From DATDQA01 sp035292505 (GTDB taxonomy: Bacteria > Bacteroidota > Bacteroidia > Chitinophagales > Saprospiraceae): DNA of 39,591 nt. Position numbers and translations under genes: made by a program. The notes under the pieces were generated by a model that had not been told where the DNA came from, searched no databases, and saw nothing but the letters and a program-made list of their open reading frames with translations. Of the stretch, positions 9,608 to 18,593 are shown piece by piece (within the stretch, counting starts at the first letter, position 1; the number at the start of each line of letters is the position of its first letter). The DNA lies in NCBI GenBank assembly GCA_035292505.1, contig DATDQA010000217.1, positions 1-39,591 on the forward strand, given 5' to 3'.

Positions 9608-10402
9608 ATGCCTTCCAGCGTCCACACTATCGATATCAATTGCGACCTCGGCGAAAGCTATGGGAATGTGATAATTGGAAATGACGCTGAAATCTTTCCC
9701 TACATTACCTCATGTAATATCGCCTGCGGCTTCCATGGTGGTGATCCGGTTCATGTGGAACGAACGATAAAAGCTGCGTTACAATATGGTGTGCAGATCG
9801 GGGCGCATCCTTCTTATCCTGATCGCGAGAATTTCGGACGAAAGAAAATGCATTTGCCGGCAGAGGAGCTCAGGGCAGTCATCCGGTATCAACTTGCAGC
9901 GTTGATTGGTGTGACAAGGGCTCTCGGAGGGAGGGTGAGTTATGTGAAGCCTCACGGTGCACTGTACAATGTGGCAGCAGAAAGTGCTGCGGAAGCTTTG
10001 GTCGTCATTGAAAGCGCTCAATCGATGGATGAAAACCTGGCTATGATGGGCCTGCCTGGAAGTGCGATGGAAGAAGCTGCGAAAATAAAGGGAATACAAT
10101 TCATCGCAGAAGCATTCGCAGACCGGCGCTATCAAAGTAATGGCCGTCTTGTTTCACGCAGTATAGACGGAGCAGTGATCGAAGATCCTGATGACGCAGC
10201 AGAACAGGTTCTTTCAATTATCCTGAAACAACGAGTGTCGAGCATCGAAGGAACATTGGTGCCGGTCATTGCACAAAGTATCTGCGTACATGGAGATCAT
10301 CCGAATACTTTGACAATATTGATTAAACTTGATAAAATATTCAAGGAACAACACATTCAGAAGATTTCTTTTATGGCAATAAGGGATCAAGGGCGAAAGT
10401 GA
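9608..10402 (+). CDS. pxpA: 5-oxoprolinase subunit A (LamB/YcsF family)
   Basis: A 264-residue protein of the LamB/YcsF family, one of the three subunits of the prokaryotic ATP-dependent 5-oxoprolinase that opens 5-oxoproline to glutamate. Hallmarks are INCDLGESYG near the start, SCNIACGFHGGDP, IGAHPSYPD and YVKPHGALYN. The ATG at 9608 puts the NCDLGES motif about where it sits in the family; a TTG at 9599 would add only three residues. The last six codons (ending RDQGRK) fall in the left arm of an intergenic inverted repeat and extend past the usual family end, so the C-terminus may have been altered by that repeat. pxpB follows about 100 bases later on the same strand; pxpC is not adjacent. 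Confidence 0.95.
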   Translation: MPSSVHTIDINCDLGESYGNVIIGNDAEIFPYITSCNIACGFHGGDPVHVERTIKAALQYGVQIGAHPSYPDRENFGRKKMHLPAEELRAVIRYQLAALIGVTRALGGRVSYVKPHGALYNVAAESAAEALVVIESAQSMDENLAMMGLPGSAMEEAAKIKGIQFIAEAFADRRYQSNGRLVSRSIDGAVIEDPDDAAEQVLSIILKQRVSSIEGTLVPVIAQSICVHGDHPNTLTILIKLDKIFKEQHIQKISFMAIRDQGRK

Positions 10403-10456
10403 TCAACGGATTAAAAGGAAGAAACCAGTCCTTTTTCCTTTGGTCCCCTTGATCCC
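10383..10456 (+). repeat. GGATCAAGGG-type inverted repeat overlapping the end of pxpA
   Basis: GGGATCAAGGG (10383-10393) is mirrored by CCCCTTGATCCC (10445-10456). Inside, AAAAGGAA (10413-10420) is mirrored by TTCCTTT (about 10435-10441). The left outer arm lies in the pxpA reading frame and includes its last codons. The same word, in the same mirrored arrangement, recurs at 28206-28331. Confidence 0.8.
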
Positions 10457-10509
10457 TGCGCTGACCGGTGCCATAGGCATCCCTTTGGGGTATGCAGGCG
10501 TTCTTCGTT

Positions 10510-11211
10510 ATGATTTCGATAACACCATTTGGCGACACCGCGCTCCTGATCAATTTTGAGCAGAGGATTGATAGGGATATCCATCACCAAGTCCTTGCCA
10601 TGCAAGATGCATTGATGGGTATAGCAGGTATTCGCTATATGATCCCTGCATATTGTTCACTCACAGTTGCATTTGATCTACAGGTCACCTCTGCCCCGGT
10701 ACTTCACGCAGTTATCCGTCATCATATATCGCAGCTTTCTAAAACTGATGCTCAAGAGCACATCTTGCAACTTGTAACCCGTAACTCGCAACATATTCAT
10801 AGCATACCCATTTGCTACCACAACGACTTCGCTCTTGATATAAAAGCGGTGAGCCTGCAAATAGGGAAAACTCCTGATGAAATCATCAAGGCACATCTTG
10901 ACTCGGAGTTCTACGTCTACATGCTTGGCTTCATGCCGGGATTTGCATACATGGGAGATATGCCTGAAGAGTTTTCGTGTCATAGGAAGAGCACTCCACG
11001 CACGCGAGTACCTGCAGGATCAGTAGGTCTTTCAGGTAGACAGACGGGCATCTATCCTTTTGAAACTCCCGGAGGATGGCAACTCATCGGACGGACCCCG
11101 GTGAAGATGTTCGATCCGTCAAGAGAAAATGCGGCATTGCTTCATGCCGGAGATATGGTGCGTTTTAAACGGATTTCTCTTAGCGACTTTCAGAATCACT
11201 GGGTCAAATAA
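10510..11211 (+). CDS. pxpB: 5-oxoprolinase subunit B (KipI/PxpB family)
   Basis: A 233-residue protein of the KipI/PxpB family. The N-terminal part (ISITPFGDTALLINFEQRI) and the C-terminal cyclophilin-like domain (MLGFMPGFAYMGDMPE, then TPRTRVPAGSVG, then YPFETPGGWQLIGRTP) are typical. With PxpA and PxpC it forms 5-oxoprolinase; in Bacillus the homologous KipI instead inhibits a histidine kinase. The neighbouring pxpA supports the oxoprolinase role. The ATG at 10510 is preferred because an upstream ATG at 10492 lies inside a small hairpin (GCATCCC/GGGGTATGC) and adds residues absent from the family. The next gene is a desaturase rather than pxpC. Confidence 0.92.
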   Translation: MISITPFGDTALLINFEQRIDRDIHHQVLAMQDALMGIAGIRYMIPAYCSLTVAFDLQVTSAPVLHAVIRHHISQLSKTDAQEHILQLVTRNSQHIHSIPICYHNDFALDIKAVSLQIGKTPDEIIKAHLDSEFYVYMLGFMPGFAYMGDMPEEFSCHRKSTPRTRVPAGSVGLSGRQTGIYPFETPGGWQLIGRTPVKMFDPSRENAALLHAGDMVRFKRISLSDFQNHWVK

Positions 11212-11340
11212 GAGAAATCGGTGAAATGGGTAAAGTAGGTGAAACCGAAAATAAATCCAATCTATTTAATACCTGTGTTACTACGACACTGCCGATTTCC
11301 CCGATTTCCCCGGTTTTTCCGGTTTTTCCGGTTTCTCCTA
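11211..11340 (+). repeat. GGTGAAACCG-type mirrored word repeat
   Basis: Right after the pxpB stop codon, bases 11211-11250 contain degenerate copies of a 9-10 base word (AAATCGGTGAAATGGG, GTAGGTGAAACCG). Bases 11291-11340 contain the reverse complement of the same word several times (CCGATTTCCCCGATTTCCCC, GGTTTTTCCGGTTTTTCCGG). The two arms face each other across a 40-base AT-rich spacer, so the transcript could fold into a long imperfect hairpin between pxpB and the desaturase gene. Confidence 0.75.
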
Positions 11341-11374
11341 TCTTGCACGACTTTTCACTCAAAACTTACCCGTC

Positions 11375-12115
11375 ATGCTCGTGCTTGTCGTCTTCGGAGC
11401 GCATTGGTATCTGTCGCTGTTTTTCCAGACATTTTTTCATCATCGCTATGCCTCACACAAGATGTTTACGATGCCAAAGTCATGGGAACGTGTCTTCTAT
11501 GTCTTGTCCTGGATCTTCCAGGGCTCCTCATACCTGAGTCCACATGCGTACGGGATCATGCATCGTATGCATCATGCCTATGCGGATACTGATAAGGATC
11601 CCCATTCTCCACAATATGACAGCAACTTCTTCGCGATGATGTGGCGGACAAGAAAGATCTACACAAACATCTACAACAGGGTAGCCAATATTGAGCCCCG
11701 CTTCCTGAAGGATTTGCCGGAATGGAGGTCGTTCGACATCTTCGCTTCAAATAATGCCACGCGCATTGCCTGGATTCTTGCATATATCATGATTTATCTC
11801 GCCTTTTCACCACCGTGGTGGTTGTACCCCTTGATTGCGATCCATGCTGTGATGGGACCTTTCCATGGCGTCATCATCAATTGGTTTGCACATGAGATCG
11901 GTTACCGGAATTTTAATGTCAAGGACACTTCAAAGAATCTGATTCCGGTAGATATCCTGATGCTCGGTGAAGGCCTGCACAACAATCACCACAAATTTGC
12001 AGGTCGTGCGAATTTTGGATGGAAAAAGTGGGAATTCGATCCGGTCTATCCCATCATCTGGCTGATGGCAAAAGTCAATGTGATCAAACTCAGGACGGTT
12101 CCTATAGAAGACTAG
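11375..12115 (+). CDS. Membrane fatty-acid (acyl-CoA type) desaturase
   Basis: A 246-residue membrane desaturase that introduces a double bond into acyl chains using a di-iron centre. All three histidine boxes are present: HHRYASH near residue 22, HRMHH near 63 and HNNHH near 218. Hydrophobic segments lie between them, including the first helix that begins right at the N-terminus (MLVLVVFGAHWYLSLFF) and a pair around residues 130-175. Size and box spacing fit the short delta-9-type desaturases of Bacteroidota. An electron donor is not encoded nearby. It is the last plus-strand gene before a convergent minus-strand block. Confidence 0.9.
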   Translation: MLVLVVFGAHWYLSLFFQTFFHHRYASHKMFTMPKSWERVFYVLSWIFQGSSYLSPHAYGIMHRMHHAYADTDKDPHSPQYDSNFFAMMWRTRKIYTNIYNRVANIEPRFLKDLPEWRSFDIFASNNATRIAWILAYIMIYLAFSPPWWLYPLIAIHAVMGPFHGVIINWFAHEIGYRNFNVKDTSKNLIPVDILMLGEGLHNNHHKFAGRANFGWKKWEFDPVYPIIWLMAKVNVIKLRTVPIED

Positions 12116-12195
12116 GGCAGAAAGGCAGAAGGGCAGAAAGGCAGAGAGGGAATGACCTCTCGGTTTTACCGTTCTGCCATTCTGCCGTTTCACCG
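12115..12195 (+). terminator. GGCAGAA-type mirrored repeat, likely bidirectional terminator
   Basis: Between two convergent genes, 12115-12149 holds three to four copies of GGCAGAA(A/G) and 12169-12195 holds the reverse complement (TTCTGCCATTCTGCCG). The centre is a perfect hairpin, GAGAGG-GAATGA-CCTCTC. The symmetrical design would fold on transcripts from either side. The arms are repetitive, so several pairing registers are possible. Confidence 0.65.
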
Positions 12196-12207
12196 TTCGC
12201 CATTTTT

Positions 12208-12936
12208 CTAATTCCTGTCAATCACCGATCCAGATCCTGTAATATCAATATCAAGGGTTGGATAGCCCTTGTAGAGGACATCTCCACTGCCGCTGATACG
12301 TACTTTCAGAAAATCTTCAACATGTACACGTACATCTCCTGAACCTGAAATGTGCACGTCGCATTCCTGTGCCGTAAGGTCGAATGCACGTACATCTCCT
12401 GATCCGGAAATATTTACGTCCATCAAATCCGCACTTCCGCTGAGATCGATATTGCCACTACCAGGAACAGAAGCTTCAACAACATCTCCGGTGAAATCGA
12501 ATTCAATGTTACCAGAGCCACTCATAATGGTTTCGAGTTCGTCACCAACGAAAGCATCCTCACCGATGATCGAGCCGCTTCCTGAAATGATGAGCTTCTC
12601 GATTTCCGGAACAGTGATATAGATTGTGAGACGCGTGACGTTGCGCACACATCGCGCAAAGTCTATATCCCATACGCCTCCGTTTACATCTGTCTCCAGG
12701 TATTGCATGAGGTTATCATCCGTTTCAACAATAATTTCCTGGGTATCACCATATCGGATGAGCACCTCCCCAATTCCTCTCAACTTGACGCCGGTGATAT
12801 CAGGGAGATAAAATTCAGAAGTACGGATATCTCCATTACCCCGTACACAGCCCAAAAAATCTTCATCTCCGAAGTAGCAGCTGTTTGCAAGTACTATTAC
12901 ACACGCTGAGATCAGAAATAACTTAAAGGTTTTCAT
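12208..12936 (-). CDS. DUF2807 lipoprotein (GIN-domain, putative adhesin head)
   Basis: A 242-residue protein with a lipoprotein signal: a hydrophobic N-terminus ending in LANSC (cysteine about residue 20). The rest is a beta-rich repeat domain in which the turn ISGSGD/VPGSGN recurs about seven times, the pattern of the DUF2807 (GIN) family, which forms a beta-helix-like stalk. It is probably anchored in the outer membrane or periplasm; the exact role is unknown. It is the last gene of the minus-strand block that starts with fecR, 133 bases after the TonB receptor gene, with an AT-rich gap that could hold its own promoter. Confidence 0.88.
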   Translation of the reverse strand: MKTFKLFLISACVIVLANSCYFGDEDFLGCVRGNGDIRTSEFYLPDITGVKLRGIGEVLIRYGDTQEIIVETDDNLMQYLETDVNGGVWDIDFARCVRNVTRLTIYITVPEIEKLIISGSGSIIGEDAFVGDELETIMSGSGNIEFDFTGDVVEASVPGSGNIDLSGSADLMDVNISGSGDVRAFDLTAQECDVHISGSGDVRVHVEDFLKVRISGSGDVLYKGYPTLDIDITGSGSVIDRN

Positions 12937-13069
12937 GTATTTGATATTTTTATTCTTTGTTATTTAAATTTATTAATATTCACATTTCATACGAAAAGCA
13001 CAACGTTAAATAGACGGAAGACTGCTGAGTGCCAACAGACTTTCCAATAGATAGCCCCTTCTACCCATT

Positions 13070-15448
13070 TTAAAACTCAAGTCTGTAGTTAAACACTGGC
13101 AGCAACCCTGTCTGGTAATAATGATCCAGCTCACCAAGTTCCTCGTCATAATAGGTACTATGGATATTTAACCGGTTTGTCACATTCTGGATATCGATGA
13201 TAAACGAATGCGTCACCTTCTGCCTGTTCACCTTATAACTTGCCATGAAGTCGAATCTGTAATAGGTACCGGCAAATTCACTGTATGGCTGATCATCAAG
13301 ATAATTTGCACGACCTTCTATTCTTGATTGCTCCAGGTCCAGGGGAGTGATCCTGTTTCCCCCATTGAGTAAGGCTTTTGCGTTGATACTGAAGATGCGA
13401 TTGTCTTTCCGGCCTGTCTTCCATTCCTTACCACCAATGACGTTGAGTTGGTAATTACTGTTGAAACGCGTATTGTACCATTGCTTATTCAGTGCGCGGT
13501 ACTTTGAATCAAACACAGACGTCGCGACGAGGAAATAGTAATTTCTATTAAAGTTCTTTTCGAGTGTCAAATCGAGTCCAATATTCCTCCCGCGACCTTT
13601 GTTTACGGCGGGACCGGCATGCAGGATATCCCAGATGTCGATCACATTCAGGATGGATTCAGTCGACAATGGATCTGCGGAGACCGGCACATCGTACAGG
13701 TACTGATAATATGCTTCTGCACGTGCCCGAAACTGTTTCGTAAATTGATATTCATATCCAAGCACGAGATGTAAAGATTTTGTGTACCGGAGATTCTTAT
13801 TCGGTTCTACACGCAGATCACTGCTGCTGCTTGTCTCTACGAAGTAAAATGACGGATGTTCTGGTTTGGAATGGAACCCTACGGCAAGATCGAGAGATTG
13901 ATTTTCATGCATGGACTTTCTGATCGCAAACCGAGGTTCTACAGACCAACTACCATTCAGTCCAAAATAATTGAAATGTACTCCGCTTGTAGCAGTCAGC
14001 GTCTCAGAGAGTCTGTGTTTCCATTGGGCAAATAACTGCAGCTGCTGTGCATCGCCGGTATTTTGCAAATAAATGTTGTATTGTCCATTATCTTCATCGT
14101 ATTCATCAGAGAAGAAACGAAATTGCTGATAACTCAGGGTACCGCCGACCTTAAAGGTCTGATGCGCACTCATCTTGTGCGTATAGACACTGTTGATGCG
14201 ATAGGTGTTGTTCTCAAAGCGATCCGTATAATCTGTGACGCGTTGATATTGATTTTGTGCATCGAGCGTATATCCATCACCGCTGAATTTTTCCAGAGAA
14301 GTGGCAACGACCGTCCGTAAATAACTCTGATCACTAAGGAGCAGCTTATGTGCAAGGCCGATTGTTCCGGTCGTCTGCCGTTCATTAAATCCGAGGTCCT
14401 CAAATTCGGAATCCCATTTTGTGCTGTCGGGTTCAGGATCAAAATATGATCTGTTCTTTCCGGCAAGTCCAAACAGGTTGAATTGGCCTAGTGTTTTGGT
14501 AGGTACAGACACATTAAAAGAGATATCTCCATATGCCGGCAACGCATCACCGGCCGGATTCACGCCCAGGGCCTCAAGGATGCTCAGCGTGCTATACCTG
14601 AAATTAAATAAATAACTGGCGCCTGCGGTTTTGCCAATCGGTCCTTCCATTGCTGCTTCGACACCGAGAGCACCTATCATCAGAGCATACTCACTCTTTT
14701 CATTATTGCCTTTACGCAGGTTGAGATCGAATGCTCCGGAGACAGCGTTGCCAAATTCAGCAGGGAATGCTCCTGTATAAAAATCTGATGTCGAGAGTGT
14801 ACTACTGCTCAGCATGCTGATGCCTCCGCCGGTGTTGCCAAGTGCACCGAAATGATTCGGGTTTGGAATCTCAATGCCTTCGAGTCTCCATAATAGCGCA
14901 CGCGGAGAGTTCCCGCGCACGATGATCTCATTGAACAGATCAGAGCTACCTCCGGATATAGATACGCCGGCAAAATTCAATGCCATCCTTGCCGGATCAT
15001 ACATGCTGCCTGCATAACGACTGGTTTCTTCTACTGAAAACATCCGTGCACTCACAAGCGCCATTTCATTGAGTGGTCTGCTTTTGTCAGCATCCGCTTT
15101 GATGACGATCTCTTCCATTTCAATGACGGATTCCGTGAGTTCGATGGTGACTACTAATTCCTTTCCACTGATTATCATGAAATCCGGCATCACCACGGGT
15201 TCATAGCCGAGATACGTTGCCACCAGTGTCTGCCGGCCAACCGGAACATTAAGGATTTCAAATACTCCCTTGTCATCTGTTGTTGTCCCCATGAGCGGTA
15301 TTGTTTTCTCTATGTAGACATTTGCTCCTATCAGCGGAACCTGACTGTCTTTATCTAACAGTACTCCACGGATCGTTTGCGTAAGAGTTTGTCCGACTAC
15401 GCTGGAAGTGAAAACAAAAAAAGTTGCTATAGAGATTATAGTTTTCAT
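13070..15448 (-). CDS. TonB-dependent receptor with N-terminal carboxypeptidase-regulatory domain (no STN)
   Basis: A 792-residue outer-membrane receptor. After a signal peptide (cleavage near VVGQ) comes a carboxypeptidase-regulatory-like domain (about residues 25-110: IRGVLLDKDSQVPLIGANVY, YLGYEP), then a plug (about 120-240, with NEIIVRGNSPRALLWRLEG), and a large barrel ending in aromatic strands (FNYRLEF). It has no STN signalling domain, although a FecR/ECF sigma pair lies upstream on the same locus; the STN domain is found in the separate upstream protein. The ligand is not deducible. The gene is separated from the STN gene by 315 bases containing a GC-rich repeat block, so co-transcription is possible but not certain. 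Confidence 0.92.
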   Translation of the reverse strand: MKTIISIATFFVFTSSVVGQTLTQTIRGVLLDKDSQVPLIGANVYIEKTIPLMGTTTDDKGVFEILNVPVGRQTLVATYLGYEPVVMPDFMIISGKELVVTIELTESVIEMEEIVIKADADKSRPLNEMALVSARMFSVEETSRYAGSMYDPARMALNFAGVSISGGSSDLFNEIIVRGNSPRALLWRLEGIEIPNPNHFGALGNTGGGISMLSSSTLSTSDFYTGAFPAEFGNAVSGAFDLNLRKGNNEKSEYALMIGALGVEAAMEGPIGKTAGASYLFNFRYSTLSILEALGVNPAGDALPAYGDISFNVSVPTKTLGQFNLFGLAGKNRSYFDPEPDSTKWDSEFEDLGFNERQTTGTIGLAHKLLLSDQSYLRTVVATSLEKFSGDGYTLDAQNQYQRVTDYTDRFENNTYRINSVYTHKMSAHQTFKVGGTLSYQQFRFFSDEYDEDNGQYNIYLQNTGDAQQLQLFAQWKHRLSETLTATSGVHFNYFGLNGSWSVEPRFAIRKSMHENQSLDLAVGFHSKPEHPSFYFVETSSSSDLRVEPNKNLRYTKSLHLVLGYEYQFTKQFRARAEAYYQYLYDVPVSADPLSTESILNVIDIWDILHAGPAVNKGRGRNIGLDLTLEKNFNRNYYFLVATSVFDSKYRALNKQWYNTRFNSNYQLNVIGGKEWKTGRKDNRIFSINAKALLNGGNRITPLDLEQSRIEGRANYLDDQPYSEFAGTYYRFDFMASYKVNRQKVTHSFIIDIQNVTNRLNIHSTYYDEELGELDHYYQTGLLPVFNYRLEF

Positions 15449-15460
15449 TGCGTTATTATT

Positions 15461-15730
15461 CTATCAGCAAATTGAGTTTCTCTTTCGCCCCTTCCTTACT
15501 CCGCGCGCCGACGCTGACGCCGTGCTCCTCCGCTATAGCTACGGCGGCACGCGGACGGCCAGAGCCTTTGGCGTCGGCTCGAAGCTTTGGCGCATAGCGT
15601 CCGTGGCAGCTAAGCAAAGGCGATGCAGGGCTTTGAGTTTTCTTTCTCGCTTTCTCACCTCTCACATTCTCTCCCAGGGAGTCCTTTGGACACGCTCTCA
15701 CATAATCATCCCTCAGCAACTTGGTTGCAT
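15461..15730 (+). repeat. GC-rich, palindrome-rich intergenic block
   Basis: The gap between the STN gene and the TonB receptor gene holds a core (about 15500-15630) with clearly higher GC than its surroundings and many small imperfect palindromes, such as CCGCTATAGCTACGG, and a GCGCCGACGC/GCGTCGGC pair. The flanks are T/C-rich word repeats (TTTCTCTTTCG, CTTTCTCGCTTTCTCACC). No reading frame in it looks real. It resembles an inserted repeat element of the same kind as the core of 19139-19265. Confidence 0.55.
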
Positions 15731-15763
15731 TTCATAGTTTAGCATTGTATGTCCCGATATATA

Positions 15764-17338
15764 TTAAAACCTGTCGAAGCGTTCCGGAATCATATCAGCA
15801 GAACCGAATCTGATCCCTGCATGCAGGCCTGCCCAGTATTTCACATTCAGAGGTAAATGAAATCCATCGTCATAGGTATGTTCAAACATTACATAGCGCG
15901 GGACCTGGGTGCCATACATACCGCTTTCTGCATCAAATCTCCGGGACGTTGCGACATTGATAGAAGGCCCTATCGCTACACGGAGATTTCGTCCAAGCGC
16001 AAAATCATAGTTCATTTTCAGCTGAGTCAGTAAATTCATATCGCGCGTCCATTGCTCACCTTCATTAATTTGCCTTGACATCAGTTCAAACTGCAGGTAA
16101 TTGCGCCGTGTCAGGTAAAAGGAAGTACCAAATCCATAACCCAGTGACCAATTCTCTCCGTCATTATCTACTCCGACATGGAGGATATTATAGAAAGCAC
16201 GTACGCCTAGTCGCAGATTGAGATTGTAATCAATGGCGTCTTCACCTGCAAGTTCGAGTGAGTGATAACCGCGCTTGCGCACAAAACTCATCAGACCGAT
16301 GGGTATGCCACCGACACTGTCTGCTACATTGAAAAGACCAATCTGTACTACGTCGACATTGCGCGCCACATTCACAAACCCGGAGACCTGCGCTCCATGG
16401 ATATTGCGCGCCACATTGATCAGACCTGCTACCTGACTATGGACATTTCCCCTTGCATAATTTATAAGCCCGGCAGCTTGCATCAAAGGCCCTTCTCCGG
16501 CGATATTGATCAGCCCTGATGCCTGAACACCTGATCCGCTATTTTGCACAACGTTTAAGAGTCCTGCTGCCTGTAGCCCTTCGAAATCTTGTCCCACCAC
16601 ATTCGCGATGCCAGAAGCCTGAATGCCTTTCATGTCGTCTGTGAGAATATTTGCAAGACCTCCAAACTCAATTCCTTCCACGGACTGGTTCACACCTGCA
16701 AATACGTTGAAAGAAAGATTCACCGGTTCTGCGCTATAAGGATCTGTATCAGCGTGCAACGGTGGAAAGACAGTAACCTGTGCGCGCATCGCCGACTGCT
16801 TATATTCTGCATTACGCACCTGGCGGTGGAGATCATATGTGACAACTTCAGGAGCAATCCGTGAGGTGGTATACTGAACGGATACCTCACGTAATGCAAG
16901 TGGTATGATCTTATATTGCATACGCGGTAGTTCATCGAGCGAAGCCAGTGAATCGTCAATGCCATCATCATAGGATCTCATGTCAGGAGGAATCGGAGAC
17001 TTGTTGACATCGATGCTTAGTACGATCTGATCGCCAATGACGCCATAGATCACCTGTGTTTGAGAAAACAAAGTTTCCATCGCTTCACCAAAAGGCGTTT
17101 TCTCTACATGACAATACAGACGCTGGTGGATTGGGATGATCTGGCGGCTGTACGAAAACCCTACGCCATACTTGTTGGTGAGATCATCAAGCACATCGGA
17201 CATTGTCTTTCCATCGTAATGGAAACTCACCGGGACAGAAAAATCAATTATCTGCGCAATGCCCACCGAGGGAACTGCATACACAAAGGAGAGGAGCAGG
17301 GCCCATAATAGATGTGTGATTCGATTCTTCAGATGCAT
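15764..17338 (-). CDS. STN-domain protein with LA_2272-type surface repeats
   Basis: A 524-residue envelope protein. The signal peptide is followed by an STN (secretin/TonB short N-terminal) domain (about residues 30-105, IDFSVPVSFHYDGKTMSDVLDDL), the module that in FecA-type receptors touches FecR. Residues about 215-355 are a run of GLxNxA repeats (AGLLNVVQN, SGLINIAG, AGLINVARN, IGLFNVADS) like the LA_2272 surface-repeat family, and the C-terminal part looks like beta-barrel or beta-rich sequence. The ATG at 17338 is chosen because the longer frame from 17410 would overlap fecR and put the signal sequence inside the protein. It lies 19 bases after fecR. An STN without a TonB plug is unusual and suggests a separate signal transducer. 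Confidence 0.82.
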   Translation of the reverse strand: MHLKNRITHLLWALLLSFVYAVPSVGIAQIIDFSVPVSFHYDGKTMSDVLDDLTNKYGVGFSYSRQIIPIHQRLYCHVEKTPFGEAMETLFSQTQVIYGVIGDQIVLSIDVNKSPIPPDMRSYDDGIDDSLASLDELPRMQYKIIPLALREVSVQYTTSRIAPEVVTYDLHRQVRNAEYKQSAMRAQVTVFPPLHADTDPYSAEPVNLSFNVFAGVNQSVEGIEFGGLANILTDDMKGIQASGIANVVGQDFEGLQAAGLLNVVQNSGSGVQASGLINIAGEGPLMQAAGLINYARGNVHSQVAGLINVARNIHGAQVSGFVNVARNVDVVQIGLFNVADSVGGIPIGLMSFVRKRGYHSLELAGEDAIDYNLNLRLGVRAFYNILHVGVDNDGENWSLGYGFGTSFYLTRRNYLQFELMSRQINEGEQWTRDMNLLTQLKMNYDFALGRNLRVAIGPSINVATSRRFDAESGMYGTQVPRYVMFEHTYDDGFHLPLNVKYWAGLHAGIRFGSADMIPERFDRF

Positions 17339-17357
17339 AAACAAGACGCTAAAGACA

Positions 17358-18392
17358 TCAATTTTCAAAACCAGTTGCACAAGGTTCACCTGAGACGATA
17401 TAGCTTTCACCGGACTTGTCGATTTGGAGATTCAGGCTAAAGCGCAATGTCTCGAGCACGTTTTCAAGCGTGGCATTTTCAAAATCAGCTTTCAACTCAC
17501 ATACAAACAGGGACGAATCAGAAACCTGCATGGGTACTGAGAAATGTCTTGAGATATCCGAGAGTACATGATCAAGGGTCGCATGGTCGAAAACAAGCTT
17601 TCCACTGATCCAGCTTGTGACGTTCGGTCCGGGGGCGGCAGCACGCTCTACGTCTGCATCAGCAGTTGGAGCTAGTGAACCCGCCTGACCAGCGGAAAAA
17701 ATTTTCGCATCAAACTTGCGGGCAGCAGGTGCAAAGGCCACACGACCTTCCTCAACAAATAGCTCCACTGCTGAAGTCGACACTGCCTTTAAATTGAATT
17801 TAGTCCCCAGGACACGTACGATACCATTTCCACCAACGACAGTAAATGGGTGTGCTTCGTCATGTGTGATATCAAAGAACGCTTCTCCGCTCAATGTCAC
17901 TTCCCGCTCAACAAATTTCTGAAAATAACGGAGGGTACTTCCTTTACGTAATATCACCTTACTCCCATCTGGCAGGGCTATTTCATGGGCTGGCAGATTA
18001 CCTGCGTCGGCGAGAATCAAGGTTGCTTCTCGCTGGTTGTTGAAGAGCAGGATGACACTCAGCACACCGAACAAGACCACTGCTGCTGCTGCGACTGTGC
18101 GTATAAAGATCCGTGGCATTTGCACTTTCGGCAGAGAGAGATGTGGAATATGGATTTTTCCACCTGGATTCTGAAGACGCTTCTCGAGGTAATCCCAATC
18201 CGCTTCAGGTAAGAAATGATCAGTTTGGTTGAATCCGGTCACAGACCATATATACGTGAGATGATCATAGTATTCTTTATGCTCTGGATCTCGTGCGACC
18301 CATGCGTCCAGCATCCTGGCTTCATCTTCCCGGATGTTTCCGCTGAGCCGTTTGGCGATCAGTTCTGTCCAATGTTGTACGTTGGCAATCAT
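17358..18392 (-). CDS. FecR-family anti-sigma factor
   Basis: A 344-residue inner-membrane anti-sigma factor. An N-terminal cytoplasmic helical domain (MIANVQHWTELIAKRLSGN) is followed by one transmembrane helix (near residues 97-117, VAAAAVVLFGVLSVILLF), the periplasmic FecR domain (EIALPDGSKVILRKGSTLRY, SGEAFFDI, VLGTKFNLKA, EEGRVAF) and the DUF4974-type C-terminal domain (KLVFDHATLDHVLSDISRHF). It should hold the ECF sigma factor encoded divergently and receive a signal from an STN domain. The ATG at 18392 is preferred over an upstream start that adds 13 unlikely residues. It heads the minus-strand block with the STN gene. Confidence 0.92.
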   Translation of the reverse strand: MIANVQHWTELIAKRLSGNIREDEARMLDAWVARDPEHKEYYDHLTYIWSVTGFNQTDHFLPEADWDYLEKRLQNPGGKIHIPHLSLPKVQMPRIFIRTVAAAAVVLFGVLSVILLFNNQREATLILADAGNLPAHEIALPDGSKVILRKGSTLRYFQKFVEREVTLSGEAFFDITHDEAHPFTVVGGNGIVRVLGTKFNLKAVSTSAVELFVEEGRVAFAPAARKFDAKIFSAGQAGSLAPTADADVERAAAPGPNVTSWISGKLVFDHATLDHVLSDISRHFSVPMQVSDSSLFVCELKADFENATLENVLETLRFSLNLQIDKSGESYIVSGEPCATGFEN

Positions 18393-18593
18393 GGTAAATC
18401 TAACTCTAAGATGGTGCGAACAAGCCAACACCCCTATCGATGCTCTGAAATCTTCTAAAATAGTTGCGGGATATAAGTCAAAAAATCCTTTACTTCTTCA
18501 TGAACGCAAATCCTTGGTGATCTTAGCGAGCTTTTTGATTCAATCAAAATTCCTTGATCTTCAAAAAACACGAACTTCGCCGCCCGCCAAGAG

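Noticed and set aside
15408..15737. Frames in the GC-rich gap between STN and receptor genes
   Set aside because: Composition follows the repeats, with no protein-like pattern or family resemblance.
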